A stretch of 64,000 nt of DNA from Xanthomonas indica (GTDB lineage: Bacteria; Pseudomonadota; Gammaproteobacteria; Xanthomonadales; Xanthomonadaceae). Location: positions 1,348,501 through 1,412,500 of the forward strand of contig NZ_CP131914.1 in assembly GCF_040529045.1 (NCBI RefSeq), in the 5' to 3' direction. Made by a program: the position numbers and the translations under genes. Of this stretch, positions 25,451-35,816 are shown piece by piece. The notes beneath the pieces were generated by a model. It saw only the letters and a list, made by a program, of their open reading frames with translations. It did no database searches and was not told where the DNA came from. Numbering within the stretch: the stretch's first letter is position 1; every line of letters starts with the position of its first letter.

Positions 25451-26635
25451 ATGACGGACAACACGTCGAATCCCCATGGCGACGGCCCCGCGCTGGCGCT
25501 GGCGACCCTGGCCATCCATGGCGGACAGCACCCGGACCCGTCCACCGGCGCGGTGATGCCGCCGATCTACGCGACCTCCACCTACGCCCAGTCCAGCCCC
25601 GGCGAACACCAGGGCTTCGAGTACTCGCGCACCCACAACCCGACCCGCTTCGCCTACGAGCGCTGCGTGGCGGCCCTGGAAGGCGGCAGCCGCGGCTTCG
25701 CCTTCGCCTCGGGCATGGCGGCGACGGCCACGGTGATCGAGCTGCTGGACAGCGGCAGCCACGTGATCGCGATGGACGACCTGTACGGCGGCAGCTACCG
25801 CCTGTTCGAGCGCGTGCGCAAGCGCACCGCCGCGCTGGAGTTCGGCTTCGTCGACCTGACCGACCCGGCCGCGTTCGAGGCCGCGATCCGTCCGACCACG
25901 AAGATGGTGTGGATCGAGACCCCGACCAATCCGATGCTGAAGATCGTCGATATCGCGGCGATCGCCGCGATCGCGCGCAAGCACGGCCTGCTGGTGGTGG
26001 TCGACAACACCTTCGCCTCGCCGCTGCTGCAGCGGCCGCTGGCGCTGGGCGCGGACATCGTGGTGCATTCGGCGACCAAGTACCTCAACGGCCACTCGGA
26101 CATGGTCGGCGGCATGGCCGTGGTCGGCCACAATGCCGAACTGGCCGAGCAACTGGCCTTCCTGCAGAACTCGGTGGGCGGCGTGCAGGGCCCGTTCGAC
26201 AGCTTCCTGGCGCTGCGCGGCCTGAAGACCCTGCCGCTGCGCATGCGTGCGCACTGCGACAATGCCCTGGCGCTGGCGCAGTGGCTGGAGACGCACCCGG
26301 CGGTGGAGAAGGTGATCTACCCGGGCCTGCCCTCGCACCCGCAGCACGCCCTGGCCGGCCGGCAGATGAGCGGCTACGGCGGCATCGTCTCGATCGTGCT
26401 CAAGGGCGGCTTCGACGCGGCCAAGCGCTTCTGCGAGCGCACCAAGCTGTTCACCCTGGCCGAATCGCTGGGCGGCGTGGAAAGCCTGGTCAACCATCCT
26501 GCGGTGATGACCCATGCTTCGGTGCCGGTCGCGCGGCGCGAGCAGCTCGGCATCAGCGATGCGCTGGTGCGGTTGAGCGTGGGGGTGGAGGATGTTGAGG
26601 ATTTGCGTGGGGATTTGGACAGGGCATTGGACTGA
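25451..26635 (+). CDS. metB: Cystathionine gamma-synthase / gamma-lyase family enzyme
   Basis: The 394-residue fold-type I PLP enzyme belongs to the Cys/Met metabolism family. K210 in SATKYLNGHSDMVGG forms the Schiff base, and YSRTHNPTR and TLAIHGGQHPDPSTGAV are diagnostic. In Xanthomonas this gene is annotated metB and marks the left border of the LPS locus. Next to a cystathionine beta-synthase a gamma-lyase role is equally possible; sequence alone does not separate the two. The last ~20 codons use more AT-rich synonyms than the rest of the gene. Confidence 0.88.
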   Translation: MTDNTSNPHGDGPALALATLAIHGGQHPDPSTGAVMPPIYATSTYAQSSPGEHQGFEYSRTHNPTRFAYERCVAALEGGSRGFAFASGMAATATVIELLDSGSHVIAMDDLYGGSYRLFERVRKRTAALEFGFVDLTDPAAFEAAIRPTTKMVWIETPTNPMLKIVDIAAIAAIARKHGLLVVVDNTFASPLLQRPLALGADIVVHSATKYLNGHSDMVGGMAVVGHNAELAEQLAFLQNSVGGVQGPFDSFLALRGLKTLPLRMRAHCDNALALAQWLETHPAVEKVIYPGLPSHPQHALAGRQMSGYGGIVSIVLKGGFDAAKRFCERTKLFTLAESLGGVESLVNHPAVMTHASVPVARREQLGISDALVRLSVGVEDVEDLRGDLDRALD

Positions 26636-26683
26636 AATGGAGAAGGTACACACCCTGGCGGGCGTACATATGCCCTGGCGCCG

Positions 26684-28078
26684 ATGACTGATCGGATCCT
26701 TCCGAAGAGTGCTGGCGAGCGCATTCCTTTCGCTGGCCACCTGCGCCAAGTCGCGCTCGTGGCTTATCGTGCGTTGTTGCCTGCTCGTCTGCGTCGTCTC
26801 ATCCGTCGGCAGAGAGAGACAGTGCTGCCTGCATCCTTGCGCTTCTCCAATATCGCTGAATGGCCACCTGCGGCGGCCAGGGGGGCGCTTGCGCGTCCAT
26901 CGCAAACGGAAACGGGCGCCTCCACCAAGGGCGCAAATCTCTTGGGCTACATTAGCGGGGAGTTCGGGCTTGGTGTTAGTGCACGCGCTTACGCCAGCGC
27001 TCTGCTGTCGGTTGGATATCCCATCGCGATCGTGGATGCGGACATCGATATCCCACATTCCCGTCAGGATCGCAGTCTGGAGGCGTACGCCGGAATGACC
27101 GAACCGTCTTTCGATACGACGGTCGTGTTCGTGAATCCGGACCATTTCGATGCAGCAATGGCGGCATTTCGCAAGCTGAAGCCGCCGTCCGGTCGCGTCA
27201 TAGGCTGCTGGTTCTGGGAATTGCCACGCGTACCCGATGCCTGGATGGCAGCCGTGCAGCAGGTGGATGAGATCGTCGTGGCGACGGAGTTCGTTGCTGA
27301 AGCGTTTCGTGCAGTCACAGACAAGCCTGTCACCAAGATCCCATTCCCGTTATTGCCGACGCCGGCAAGCGCATTGACCCGCGCTCATCTCGGTCTGCCC
27401 GATGATGCGTTTGTGTTCCTGTGCACATTTGACTGCAATTCTTCATTGGAACGGAAGAATCCAGGGGGCGTGATCAAGGCGTTTCGCGAGGCGTTTCCGG
27501 CTGTGCAGGATGACGTCCGCCTGTTGCTGAAATCGAGCAACGGCGAGCGCAGTCCGGCGTTCTTGATCCAGTTGGCCGGCTTGATCGGAGAAGATTCGCG
27601 CATCCTGCTACGGGATGGCGTGATCGACGCCAGTCATGTTGCCGCGATGCATGAACTGAGCGATTGCTATATTTCTCTTCATCGTGCGGAAGGCCTCGGA
27701 TTGGGGATGGCAGAGTCCATGCGCCTGGGCAAGCCGGTGATTGCGACTGGCTGGTCCGGAAATTGCGACTTCATGGATGAAAGCAACAGCTTTCTAGTCG
27801 ATTACCGTCTGGTTCCGGTGCTCGAAGGCCAGTACCCGCATGGCGAGGGACAGAGCTGGGCCGAGCCTGATACTGCCGATGCGGCGCGGCAAATGCGGAG
27901 CGTGGTGCGAGACCGCGGGCGTGCCGCGAACGTTGCTGCGGCCGGACGTTCAACGATACTTAGGGAAATGTCTGCTCATGGCAGCGGTCAGCTGTTCGCG
28001 GCGTATCTTTCTCAATTACCTGAATTCCATCAAGTCGACCGCAGCACTGCGGCGGATAACGAGGCTGTATCGCCGTGA
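26684..28078 (+). CDS. GT4-family glycosyltransferase, first gene of the LPS island
   Basis: The 464-residue cytoplasmic enzyme is predicted to transfer a sugar to the growing O-polysaccharide. The N-terminal domain has the GYISGEFGLGVSARAYASAL pattern at about residues 88-107. The retaining GT4 EX7E-type motif is HRAEGLGLGMAESMRLG (residues 333-349), followed by KPVIATGWSGNCDFM. The donor sugar cannot be told. It starts 48 bases after metB; no JUMPstart/ops sequence was found in that gap. Its stop overlaps the wzm GTG (GTGA). Confidence 0.85.
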   Translation: MTDRILPKSAGERIPFAGHLRQVALVAYRALLPARLRRLIRRQRETVLPASLRFSNIAEWPPAAARGALARPSQTETGASTKGANLLGYISGEFGLGVSARAYASALLSVGYPIAIVDADIDIPHSRQDRSLEAYAGMTEPSFDTTVVFVNPDHFDAAMAAFRKLKPPSGRVIGCWFWELPRVPDAWMAAVQQVDEIVVATEFVAEAFRAVTDKPVTKIPFPLLPTPASALTRAHLGLPDDAFVFLCTFDCNSSLERKNPGGVIKAFREAFPAVQDDVRLLLKSSNGERSPAFLIQLAGLIGEDSRILLRDGVIDASHVAAMHELSDCYISLHRAEGLGLGMAESMRLGKPVIATGWSGNCDFMDESNSFLVDYRLVPVLEGQYPHGEGQSWAEPDTADAARQMRSVVRDRGRAANVAAAGRSTILREMSAHGSGQLFAAYLSQLPEFHQVDRSTAADNEAVSP

Positions 28079-28869
28079 TTAACGTAATGCGCTCCCTGTG
28101 GGGGTATCGCTATTTCATCCTGTCGTCGATCAAGAACGATCTGCGCTCGCGTTTTGCGCGTAGCAAGCTGGGCGGCTTGTGGATGATCATCCATCCCTTG
28201 GCGCAGGTGCTCATCTTCGCCCTCATCCTCTCGGAAGTGCTTTCGGCCAAGCTCCCCGGGGTGGACAACAAATATGCCTATGCGCTCTATCTCATGGCAG
28301 GCATGCTTTTCTGGGCCTTGTTTTCCGAGACGCTGAGCCGTTGCGTGAACTTGTTCATCGACAATGGCAACCTGATGAAGAAAATGGCGTTTCCACGATT
28401 GTGCCTGCCTATCATCGCGGCCGGCACGATGTTGGTGACCAATCTTCTGTTGGCCTGTGCGATCTTCGGCGTATTTGCTGCGCTCGGGCATTACCCGGAC
28501 AGCAATGCGATGTGGCTTCCGTTACTGATTCTTATGACCCTGGCGCTCTCGGTCAGTCTTGGCACGCTCCTCGGTGTGATTAACGTCTTTATGCGCGACC
28601 TGGGGCAGATCATTCCCGTGGTGCTCAATGCACTGTTTTGGTTGACGCCTGTCGTTTACAACCTCAATACACTTCCGCCGAATTTGCAGTCATGGTTCTC
28701 CTACAATCCTTTGTATGCGCTCGTCAGCAGTTACCAGAATGTGCTGGTCTACAATAAGCCGCCTGCCTGGCATCAGCTCGGATCATTGATGGTTGTTACC
28801 GTGATCCTGGCCGTTGCCGCACTGATCATGTTCCGCAAGTCCAGCGCTGAAATGGTCGATGCTCTATGA
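28075..28869 (+). CDS. wzm: O-polysaccharide ABC exporter, permease subunit
   Basis: The 264-residue inner-membrane protein has six hydrophobic segments and the ABC2-type permease layout. It carries undecaprenyl-linked O-polysaccharide across the inner membrane together with Wzt. The GTG at 28075 overlaps the upstream stop by 4 bases; an alternative ATG four codons downstream (28087) is possible. The N-terminal stretch YRYFILSSIKNDLRSRFARSKLG is the usual amphipathic interface helix before TM1. Confidence 0.92.
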   Translation: MINVMRSLWGYRYFILSSIKNDLRSRFARSKLGGLWMIIHPLAQVLIFALILSEVLSAKLPGVDNKYAYALYLMAGMLFWALFSETLSRCVNLFIDNGNLMKKMAFPRLCLPIIAAGTMLVTNLLLACAIFGVFAALGHYPDSNAMWLPLLILMTLALSVSLGTLLGVINVFMRDLGQIIPVVLNALFWLTPVVYNLNTLPPNLQSWFSYNPLYALVSSYQNVLVYNKPPAWHQLGSLMVVTVILAVAALIMFRKSSAEMVDAL

Positions 28870-30089
28870 ACGCCCTGTTGAGTGTCAAAGACGTTGGCAA
28901 GTCCTATTCCACGTGGCGTAGCGAGTGGATGCGCGTCCTTTCCTGGTTTGGTTTGCCTTTCAAGCCGGCCGAGCAGCATTGGGTACTGCGCAACATCTCC
29001 TTTGCAGTAGGGCGCGGCGAAAGTGTCGGAATCGTCGGGCAGAATGGCGCAGGAAAGAGCACCCTGCTCAAAATGATCACGGGAACGTCCCAGCCTAGCT
29101 GCGGGCACGTGATCCAGGGCGGAAAGGTCGCTGCGATCCTGGAGCTCGGCATGGGTTTCAATCCTGATCTGACCGGTCGTCAGAACGTCTTTCATGCGGC
29201 TGGCCTGATGGGACATGCGCAAGGGGATATCGCCAAGGCGATCGGTGACATAGAGGCGTTTGCGGAAATCGGCGAGTACTTCGATGCGCCTGTGCGTACT
29301 TATTCCAGCGGCATGCAGATGCGTGTCGCCTTCAGTGTGGCCACGGCGTTCCGGCCGGATCTGCTGATCGTGGACGAGGCGCTGTCGGTTGGCGATGCCT
29401 ATTTCGTTCACAAGTGCTTTGATCGGATAAAGACCTTCCAGGCGGAGGGAACCAGCCTTTTGTTTGTGTCTCACGATCCGACGGCTGTGCAGGTGCTCTG
29501 TGATCGGGCGATTCTGCTGGATGGAGGTACCATGATCATGGATGGCGAGCCAAAGCAGGTCATGGATTACTACAATGCCTTGATAGCGCAGAAAGAGCAG
29601 GGGACGATCAACTTGACTGCGCGAGAAGACGGCGGAACAGCGGTCGAGTCGGGTACGGGGGAGGCGGTCATTGAGTCGGTTGCTCTACTCGACGCGCATG
29701 GCAAGCCCACTGAATATGTGGCAGTGGGCGAGCCTGTCCGGTTGCGTGTCGGCGTCAGGGCACGGAAGGCGTTGGATAGGCTTGTATTCGGATACATGAT
29801 TCGCGACCGTCTCGGTCAAGCGATCTTCGGTACCAATACTTTCCATACGGAACAGATACTGGAGAAAGTGCCCGTTGGTCGCGAGCTGATATTCGATGTT
29901 GACTTCCAGGCCGAACTTGGCCCTGGAACCTACTCGGTTTCCATCTCGCTCAGCGACACGCGAGACCATCTCGGAAAGAATTACCAATGGCGCGACATGG
30001 CGCTTGTGTTTTCGGTAGCCAATCTGGATAAGCAATACTTCGTGGGAACCAGTTGGTTGCCGCCGCAGATTTCGATAAGTGGCGGTTAG
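28866..30089 (+). CDS. wzt: O-polysaccharide ABC exporter, ATPase with C-terminal carbohydrate-binding domain
   Basis: The 407-residue protein has an N-terminal ABC ATPase: Walker A GQNGAGKST (58-66), signature YSSGMQMR (146-153) and Walker B LLIVDEALSVGD (166-177). It adds a C-terminal beta-sandwich domain (about 255-405) of the Wzt_C type. In E. coli O8/O9a that domain recognises the modified end of the finished polysaccharide. Its presence implies that this O-antigen is capped before export. The ATG overlaps wzm by 4 bases. Confidence 0.93.
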   Translation: MNALLSVKDVGKSYSTWRSEWMRVLSWFGLPFKPAEQHWVLRNISFAVGRGESVGIVGQNGAGKSTLLKMITGTSQPSCGHVIQGGKVAAILELGMGFNPDLTGRQNVFHAAGLMGHAQGDIAKAIGDIEAFAEIGEYFDAPVRTYSSGMQMRVAFSVATAFRPDLLIVDEALSVGDAYFVHKCFDRIKTFQAEGTSLLFVSHDPTAVQVLCDRAILLDGGTMIMDGEPKQVMDYYNALIAQKEQGTINLTAREDGGTAVESGTGEAVIESVALLDAHGKPTEYVAVGEPVRLRVGVRARKALDRLVFGYMIRDRLGQAIFGTNTFHTEQILEKVPVGRELIFDVDFQAELGPGTYSVSISLSDTRDHLGKNYQWRDMALVFSVANLDKQYFVGTSWLPPQISISGG

Positions 30090-30152
30090 GTGCGTCAATG
30101 TTGACGAGTCCGTGCCATTCCTTCCAAGCATAATAGCCAAGAGAAAAATAAA

Positions 30153-31630
30153 ATGGGAGCCAAACAGGAAACCCTGCTGTCGGCCACAGAGGTAATGCGG
30201 AGGGTTCGCATGCGCCTCGGTGCCGACGACCTGAATGTGTCCCCGGGGGTTTCTTCCTCGATAACGGACATTCGCATCTCGTCATCGAACTTCGTTGCAC
30301 CTCCCCCAACGCAGGATTTTCCGGTGAAGGCGGAGTATGTGGTTGCCGACTTCCTCGGGTACGACGATGTTGCCTTCATCGTCAATGTATATCGGGCTGT
30401 GCTTCTTCGAGAGCCAGATGACAGCGCGATGACGCATCTGAGCGCGCTGCGCACTGGTGGCATGACAAAGATCGAAGTGCTCGGAGAGATTCGCTGGTCG
30501 GACGAGGGCAAGGCGCGGGGCGTACATATCGATGGCTTGCTGCTCACGTTCAAGCTACATCGTTGGCGACGAACTCCTGTCCTTGGCAGATTCCTTCACT
30601 GGGCACATGCCGCAGCACGTCTACATCGCAACAGCCGGGTATTGGAGACCCACATTGGGGCGGTGAGCGGTGATTTGCAGCACGCGCAAAGCTTGTTGGC
30701 GCGCGCGGTGGCCGATCAGGCTCAGCAGCTCGAGACGCAGGCTCGCAGCATTGTGTCTTTGCCTGTGCGAGAAGAGGTAGATGCGCTGGCAAAGCAGATC
30801 GAGGTGATGGCCGAGCAGCTTGCCGAACTGCAGGCGAGGCAAGTGGAGTTGCTGCAGGTTCCCATCGTACCCGCCGTCGTGGCGCCTGCTGTGTCCGCAG
30901 GGGAAAGCGAGAGCGTGGCGCGAACATCCGCAGTCGAATCGCACCTGGATGCGCTCTATGCAGACTTCGAAGATCAGTTCCGCGGCCCGCAGGAGCAGAT
31001 CCGCGTCCGCCTGGAGCCGTACCTGAAGTTCATTCGTGATGTGGGCGCAGGCACTCCAAGTGCGCCGGTTCTGGATCTGGGCTGTGGTCGTGGAGAGTGG
31101 TTGGAGCTGCTGCGTGAAGCGGGGCTCCGGGCCTCTGGCGTCGACCTGAACATGCTGTTCGTGCGCGAGTGCCTGCGCAAGGAGTTGGAGGTCGAGTTCG
31201 GCGATGTGCTGGTCAAGCTGAAATCGCTGCCTGACGCCTCGATTGGCGTGGTCTCGCTGTTCCACCTCGCCGAGCACTTGAGCTTCGGCTCGCTTATCGA
31301 ATTGATCGACCAAGCGCATCGCGTTCTGGTGCCTGGGGGTGGGCTCATTCTCGAAACTCCCAATCCGGAAAATGTGCGGGTGGCGCAGTTAACGTTTTAC
31401 ATGGATCCCACGCATCGGAACCCGTTGCCGCCGCAGATGTTGCGGTGGATGGTCAGCGCGCGCGGATTCGTGCAGTCTGATATTCAGGCACTGTTCGAGG
31501 CTCGCCAGCCGTCCGACATACCTTATGTCGCACCCGACGTGCCTGGCGCGGCAACCATCAATGCGTTGGTCAAGCCGTATCATGAGGCATTGGACTATGC
31601 GGTGATCGCCCGCAAATCGGTGTCGCAGCC

Positions 31631-31634
<4 letters not shown>
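30153..31634 (+). CDS. DUF4214 / coiled-coil / SAM methyltransferase protein
   Basis: The 493-residue protein has three parts. Residues about 60-135 match DUF4214 (VADFLGYDDVAFIVNVYRAVLLREPDDS). Residues about 155-235 form a heptad-rich coiled coil (HAQSLLARAVADQAQQLETQ, EEVDALAKQIEVMAEQLAEL). Residues about 260-480 are a class I methyltransferase with motif I VLDLGCGRGEWLE (306-318) and an acidic GVDLN motif after it. ABC-exported O-antigens are typically ended by a methyltransferase with a coiled-coil ruler (WbdD), so this protein is the best candidate for chain termination. That role is inferred. It follows wzt by 63 bases and overlaps rmd by 4. Confidence 0.82.
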
Positions 31635-33510
<1,876 letters not shown>

Positions 33511-33532
33511 GGCTTGTTTTCAGGCCGGGGAC

Positions 33533-35815
33533 ATGAGAAGCAACGTGGGTGAGCAAGGGGGAATGGGCATGTGGCAGCAGCGTTGGAGTCGGCCGCGCCC
33601 GATACAGGTAGTGGTTGCCCTCATTGTGTCGGCACTACTGTTGATCTGCTGGAACGCATTCCAGGCCGATCCTCGTTACGCTACGCAGTTGCAAGCCGAA
33701 GCCATTCATACGGATGGCTTCGGCGAGGACGGTTCCGGTTTCAGGGCAACCGGGGCTGGGCGCTCGCACATGCTGATGGGTCAGTTCAAGCTGGAGCCAG
33801 GGCAGCGCTACGGCTTCTCGTTCTCCGTGGATGCCTCGCCAGGAGGTCCGGCGGATATCGTTGTCGATCTATTCGGTCCTGGCTATGACAACCCGGCCCA
33901 GGAGCGAAGCTTCGGTACCCAGCCGGGGCAGGCATCGCTGCATTGGGCAGACACGATGGATGTCGGGGAGAATGTCCCGGATACCGTATTCCTGCGCATT
34001 TTCTACGATGGCCCTGCAGGGTTGCATGTCAGCGACATCCGCGTGGTGCAGGTTCCGAAGTGGAGAATCTGGGTCGGCTATCTACTGACCGTTATTCTGT
34101 TGGCTGCGATCGTTATGTTTGCTGCGCTGGTCGCACGCTGGACGTATGAGGAAGTTGCAGCCGAAGAAGTGCGCGTTCCATGCTCGTTGCTCGTTGCCTT
34201 GTGGCTGGGCTGCGCGTTTGTTCGGTTCATGGTTGTGCAGATGTTGCCGTATTGGTCCGGCGACGAGTATTTGTACAAGATGATCGCGGCTGGCATCTGG
34301 GCTGGAGGTGGTCGTTCTGGCATTCCCATGCCCGAACAGATCCTGCATGCGACCAATATGCCGAACATGCTGTACCCGTATCTGATCGCACCTAGCTTCA
34401 TGGCGGGCGACGGGTTTTATACTGGTATAAGGTTGATCAACGCACTGGTGGTCACGGCGGCGATTTTCCCGGTCTACCTGATGGCGCGCCGTTTTATCGC
34501 TGGGCGTCTTAGTCTCTTGGTGGCGTTGGCAGCTGTCGCTTTGCCGAGTATTTTCATTTCCGCTTATGCCGCCACGGAGGTGTTGTACTTTCCTTTGTAT
34601 CTCTGGGCCTGCTGGGCTGGCCTGAGATATCTGGAACGTCCTGACTCCTGGGCTGCTTCTCTGCTGTTCGGTTTTTCGATCGGAATGGTGCTCAACGTCA
34701 GGCTCAATGGCGTCACGGTGTTGCTGGCTTTGGTCGCAACGATGGCGATTGTTTCGTTAAAAGAACGTAATTTGTCCCGATTCATCACTCGTCCGACCTG
34801 GTTGCTGGCGGTGGTTGCCAGCTATGTCGCCTTCAAGTTGGTTTCGGTCAGCCTGGCTTCGCCCGCCACCGACGGACTGGGCATGTACGGAAATCGCCTG
34901 CATGGCTGGCGGGATACGATCATATCGGATCTGCCGGGCTTTGCTGGCCTGTTGCTCGGGCATTTGACCATTCTTGCAATTCCCTTCAGTCTGTCGTTGG
35001 CCGCTGGGATCGGATTCTTGATCGCGCAGCGGAATCATGAGATGGAGCGAGTCAACTGGAAGGCTACGCTTTTCATGTTGATGGCGACAGCCGCTGCGAT
35101 AGGAATGGCGATAGTTTTCACAATCGGTATTGCGCCAAGCGATCTTGGTGGATTGGGTCGCTGGCATAGTCGCTATTACTTTTCTTCTTTTCCGCTGCTT
35201 TTGATTCTTATGTTCAAGAGGCGGCCTAAATTGGATGAGTCTGTCGCAGCTTGGGGCGCCTATTGGGCCATCATTGCGGTGGTGATGACCGCCGCTGTGC
35301 TATTCCTGATGGTCCTCAAGTTTCACCTCAGCCCTTGGTTTGGCTCGACGGTAGACAGCATGGAGGCCCAACTGTATCGCTCCACGCGTTGCTGGTTCGT
35401 TGGTCTGGGGCTGCTCCTCTTGCTGGTAGCCGCCATGCGCGACGGCGTTGGTCGGCGAGCGCTTCAGTTGCTGCTTCTGGGGGCCTGGCTTCTGGCGAGC
35501 AACGCAGCGACGTGGCGCGAGCTGAGCCGTAGTCCGGGTGCGTTCGATGCGCGCTGTAGTGCGCTTGCTGAAGAAATTATCGCGCACTCCCCCGGTGGAG
35601 TCGCCGTTGTCGCCAGTGGTCGTCGTGAGCTGGTCGATAATGCATTTTGGTTGCCGTATCTGCCTGTCGCAATGCGCATGTTGCCTAATGGTGGAGTGGT
35701 TGATGCTCAGGCATTGGGACAGGTCCGGTATGTCCTCGCCGATGATCGCATCGAGGTGACTCATGCAACCCGCATCCCTGACACCGGCACCTGCAGCATC
35801 TACAAAGTGAACTGA
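33533..35815 (+). CDS. Polytopic membrane glycosyltransferase-like protein (GT-C type) with a periplasmic domain
   Basis: The 760-residue protein has one N-terminal membrane helix (about residues 25-44), a soluble beta-rich segment (45-175), then about ten further hydrophobic helices and a small C-terminal soluble domain. The loop YWSGDEYLYKM (residues 240-250) has the acidic GDE pattern expected in the first periplasmic loop of GT-C enzymes such as ArnT-type transferases, which take sugars from polyprenyl phosphate. The start is uncertain: ATG 33533 is used, but ATG 33569 (MWQQRWSRP) has a better-spaced GGGGG. Together with the GtrA and GtrB-like genes downstream it could modify the O-chain in the periplasm. 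Confidence 0.7.
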   Translation: MRSNVGEQGGMGMWQQRWSRPRPIQVVVALIVSALLLICWNAFQADPRYATQLQAEAIHTDGFGEDGSGFRATGAGRSHMLMGQFKLEPGQRYGFSFSVDASPGGPADIVVDLFGPGYDNPAQERSFGTQPGQASLHWADTMDVGENVPDTVFLRIFYDGPAGLHVSDIRVVQVPKWRIWVGYLLTVILLAAIVMFAALVARWTYEEVAAEEVRVPCSLLVALWLGCAFVRFMVVQMLPYWSGDEYLYKMIAAGIWAGGGRSGIPMPEQILHATNMPNMLYPYLIAPSFMAGDGFYTGIRLINALVVTAAIFPVYLMARRFIAGRLSLLVALAAVALPSIFISAYAATEVLYFPLYLWACWAGLRYLERPDSWAASLLFGFSIGMVLNVRLNGVTVLLALVATMAIVSLKERNLSRFITRPTWLLAVVASYVAFKLVSVSLASPATDGLGMYGNRLHGWRDTIISDLPGFAGLLLGHLTILAIPFSLSLAAGIGFLIAQRNHEMERVNWKATLFMLMATAAAIGMAIVFTIGIAPSDLGGLGRWHSRYYFSSFPLLLILMFKRRPKLDESVAAWGAYWAIIAVVMTAAVLFLMVLKFHLSPWFGSTVDSMEAQLYRSTRCWFVGLGLLLLLVAAMRDGVGRRALQLLLLGAWLLASNAATWRELSRSPGAFDARCSALAEEIIAHSPGGVAVVASGRRELVDNAFWLPYLPVAMRMLPNGGVVDAQALGQVRYVLADDRIEVTHATRIPDTGTCSIYKVN

Positions 35816-35816
35816 C

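Noticed and set aside
26636-26683. JUMPstart/ops element before the LPS operon
   Set aside because: No GGCGGTAG-type sequence is present in the metB-GT4 gap, so RfaH-type control is not supported.
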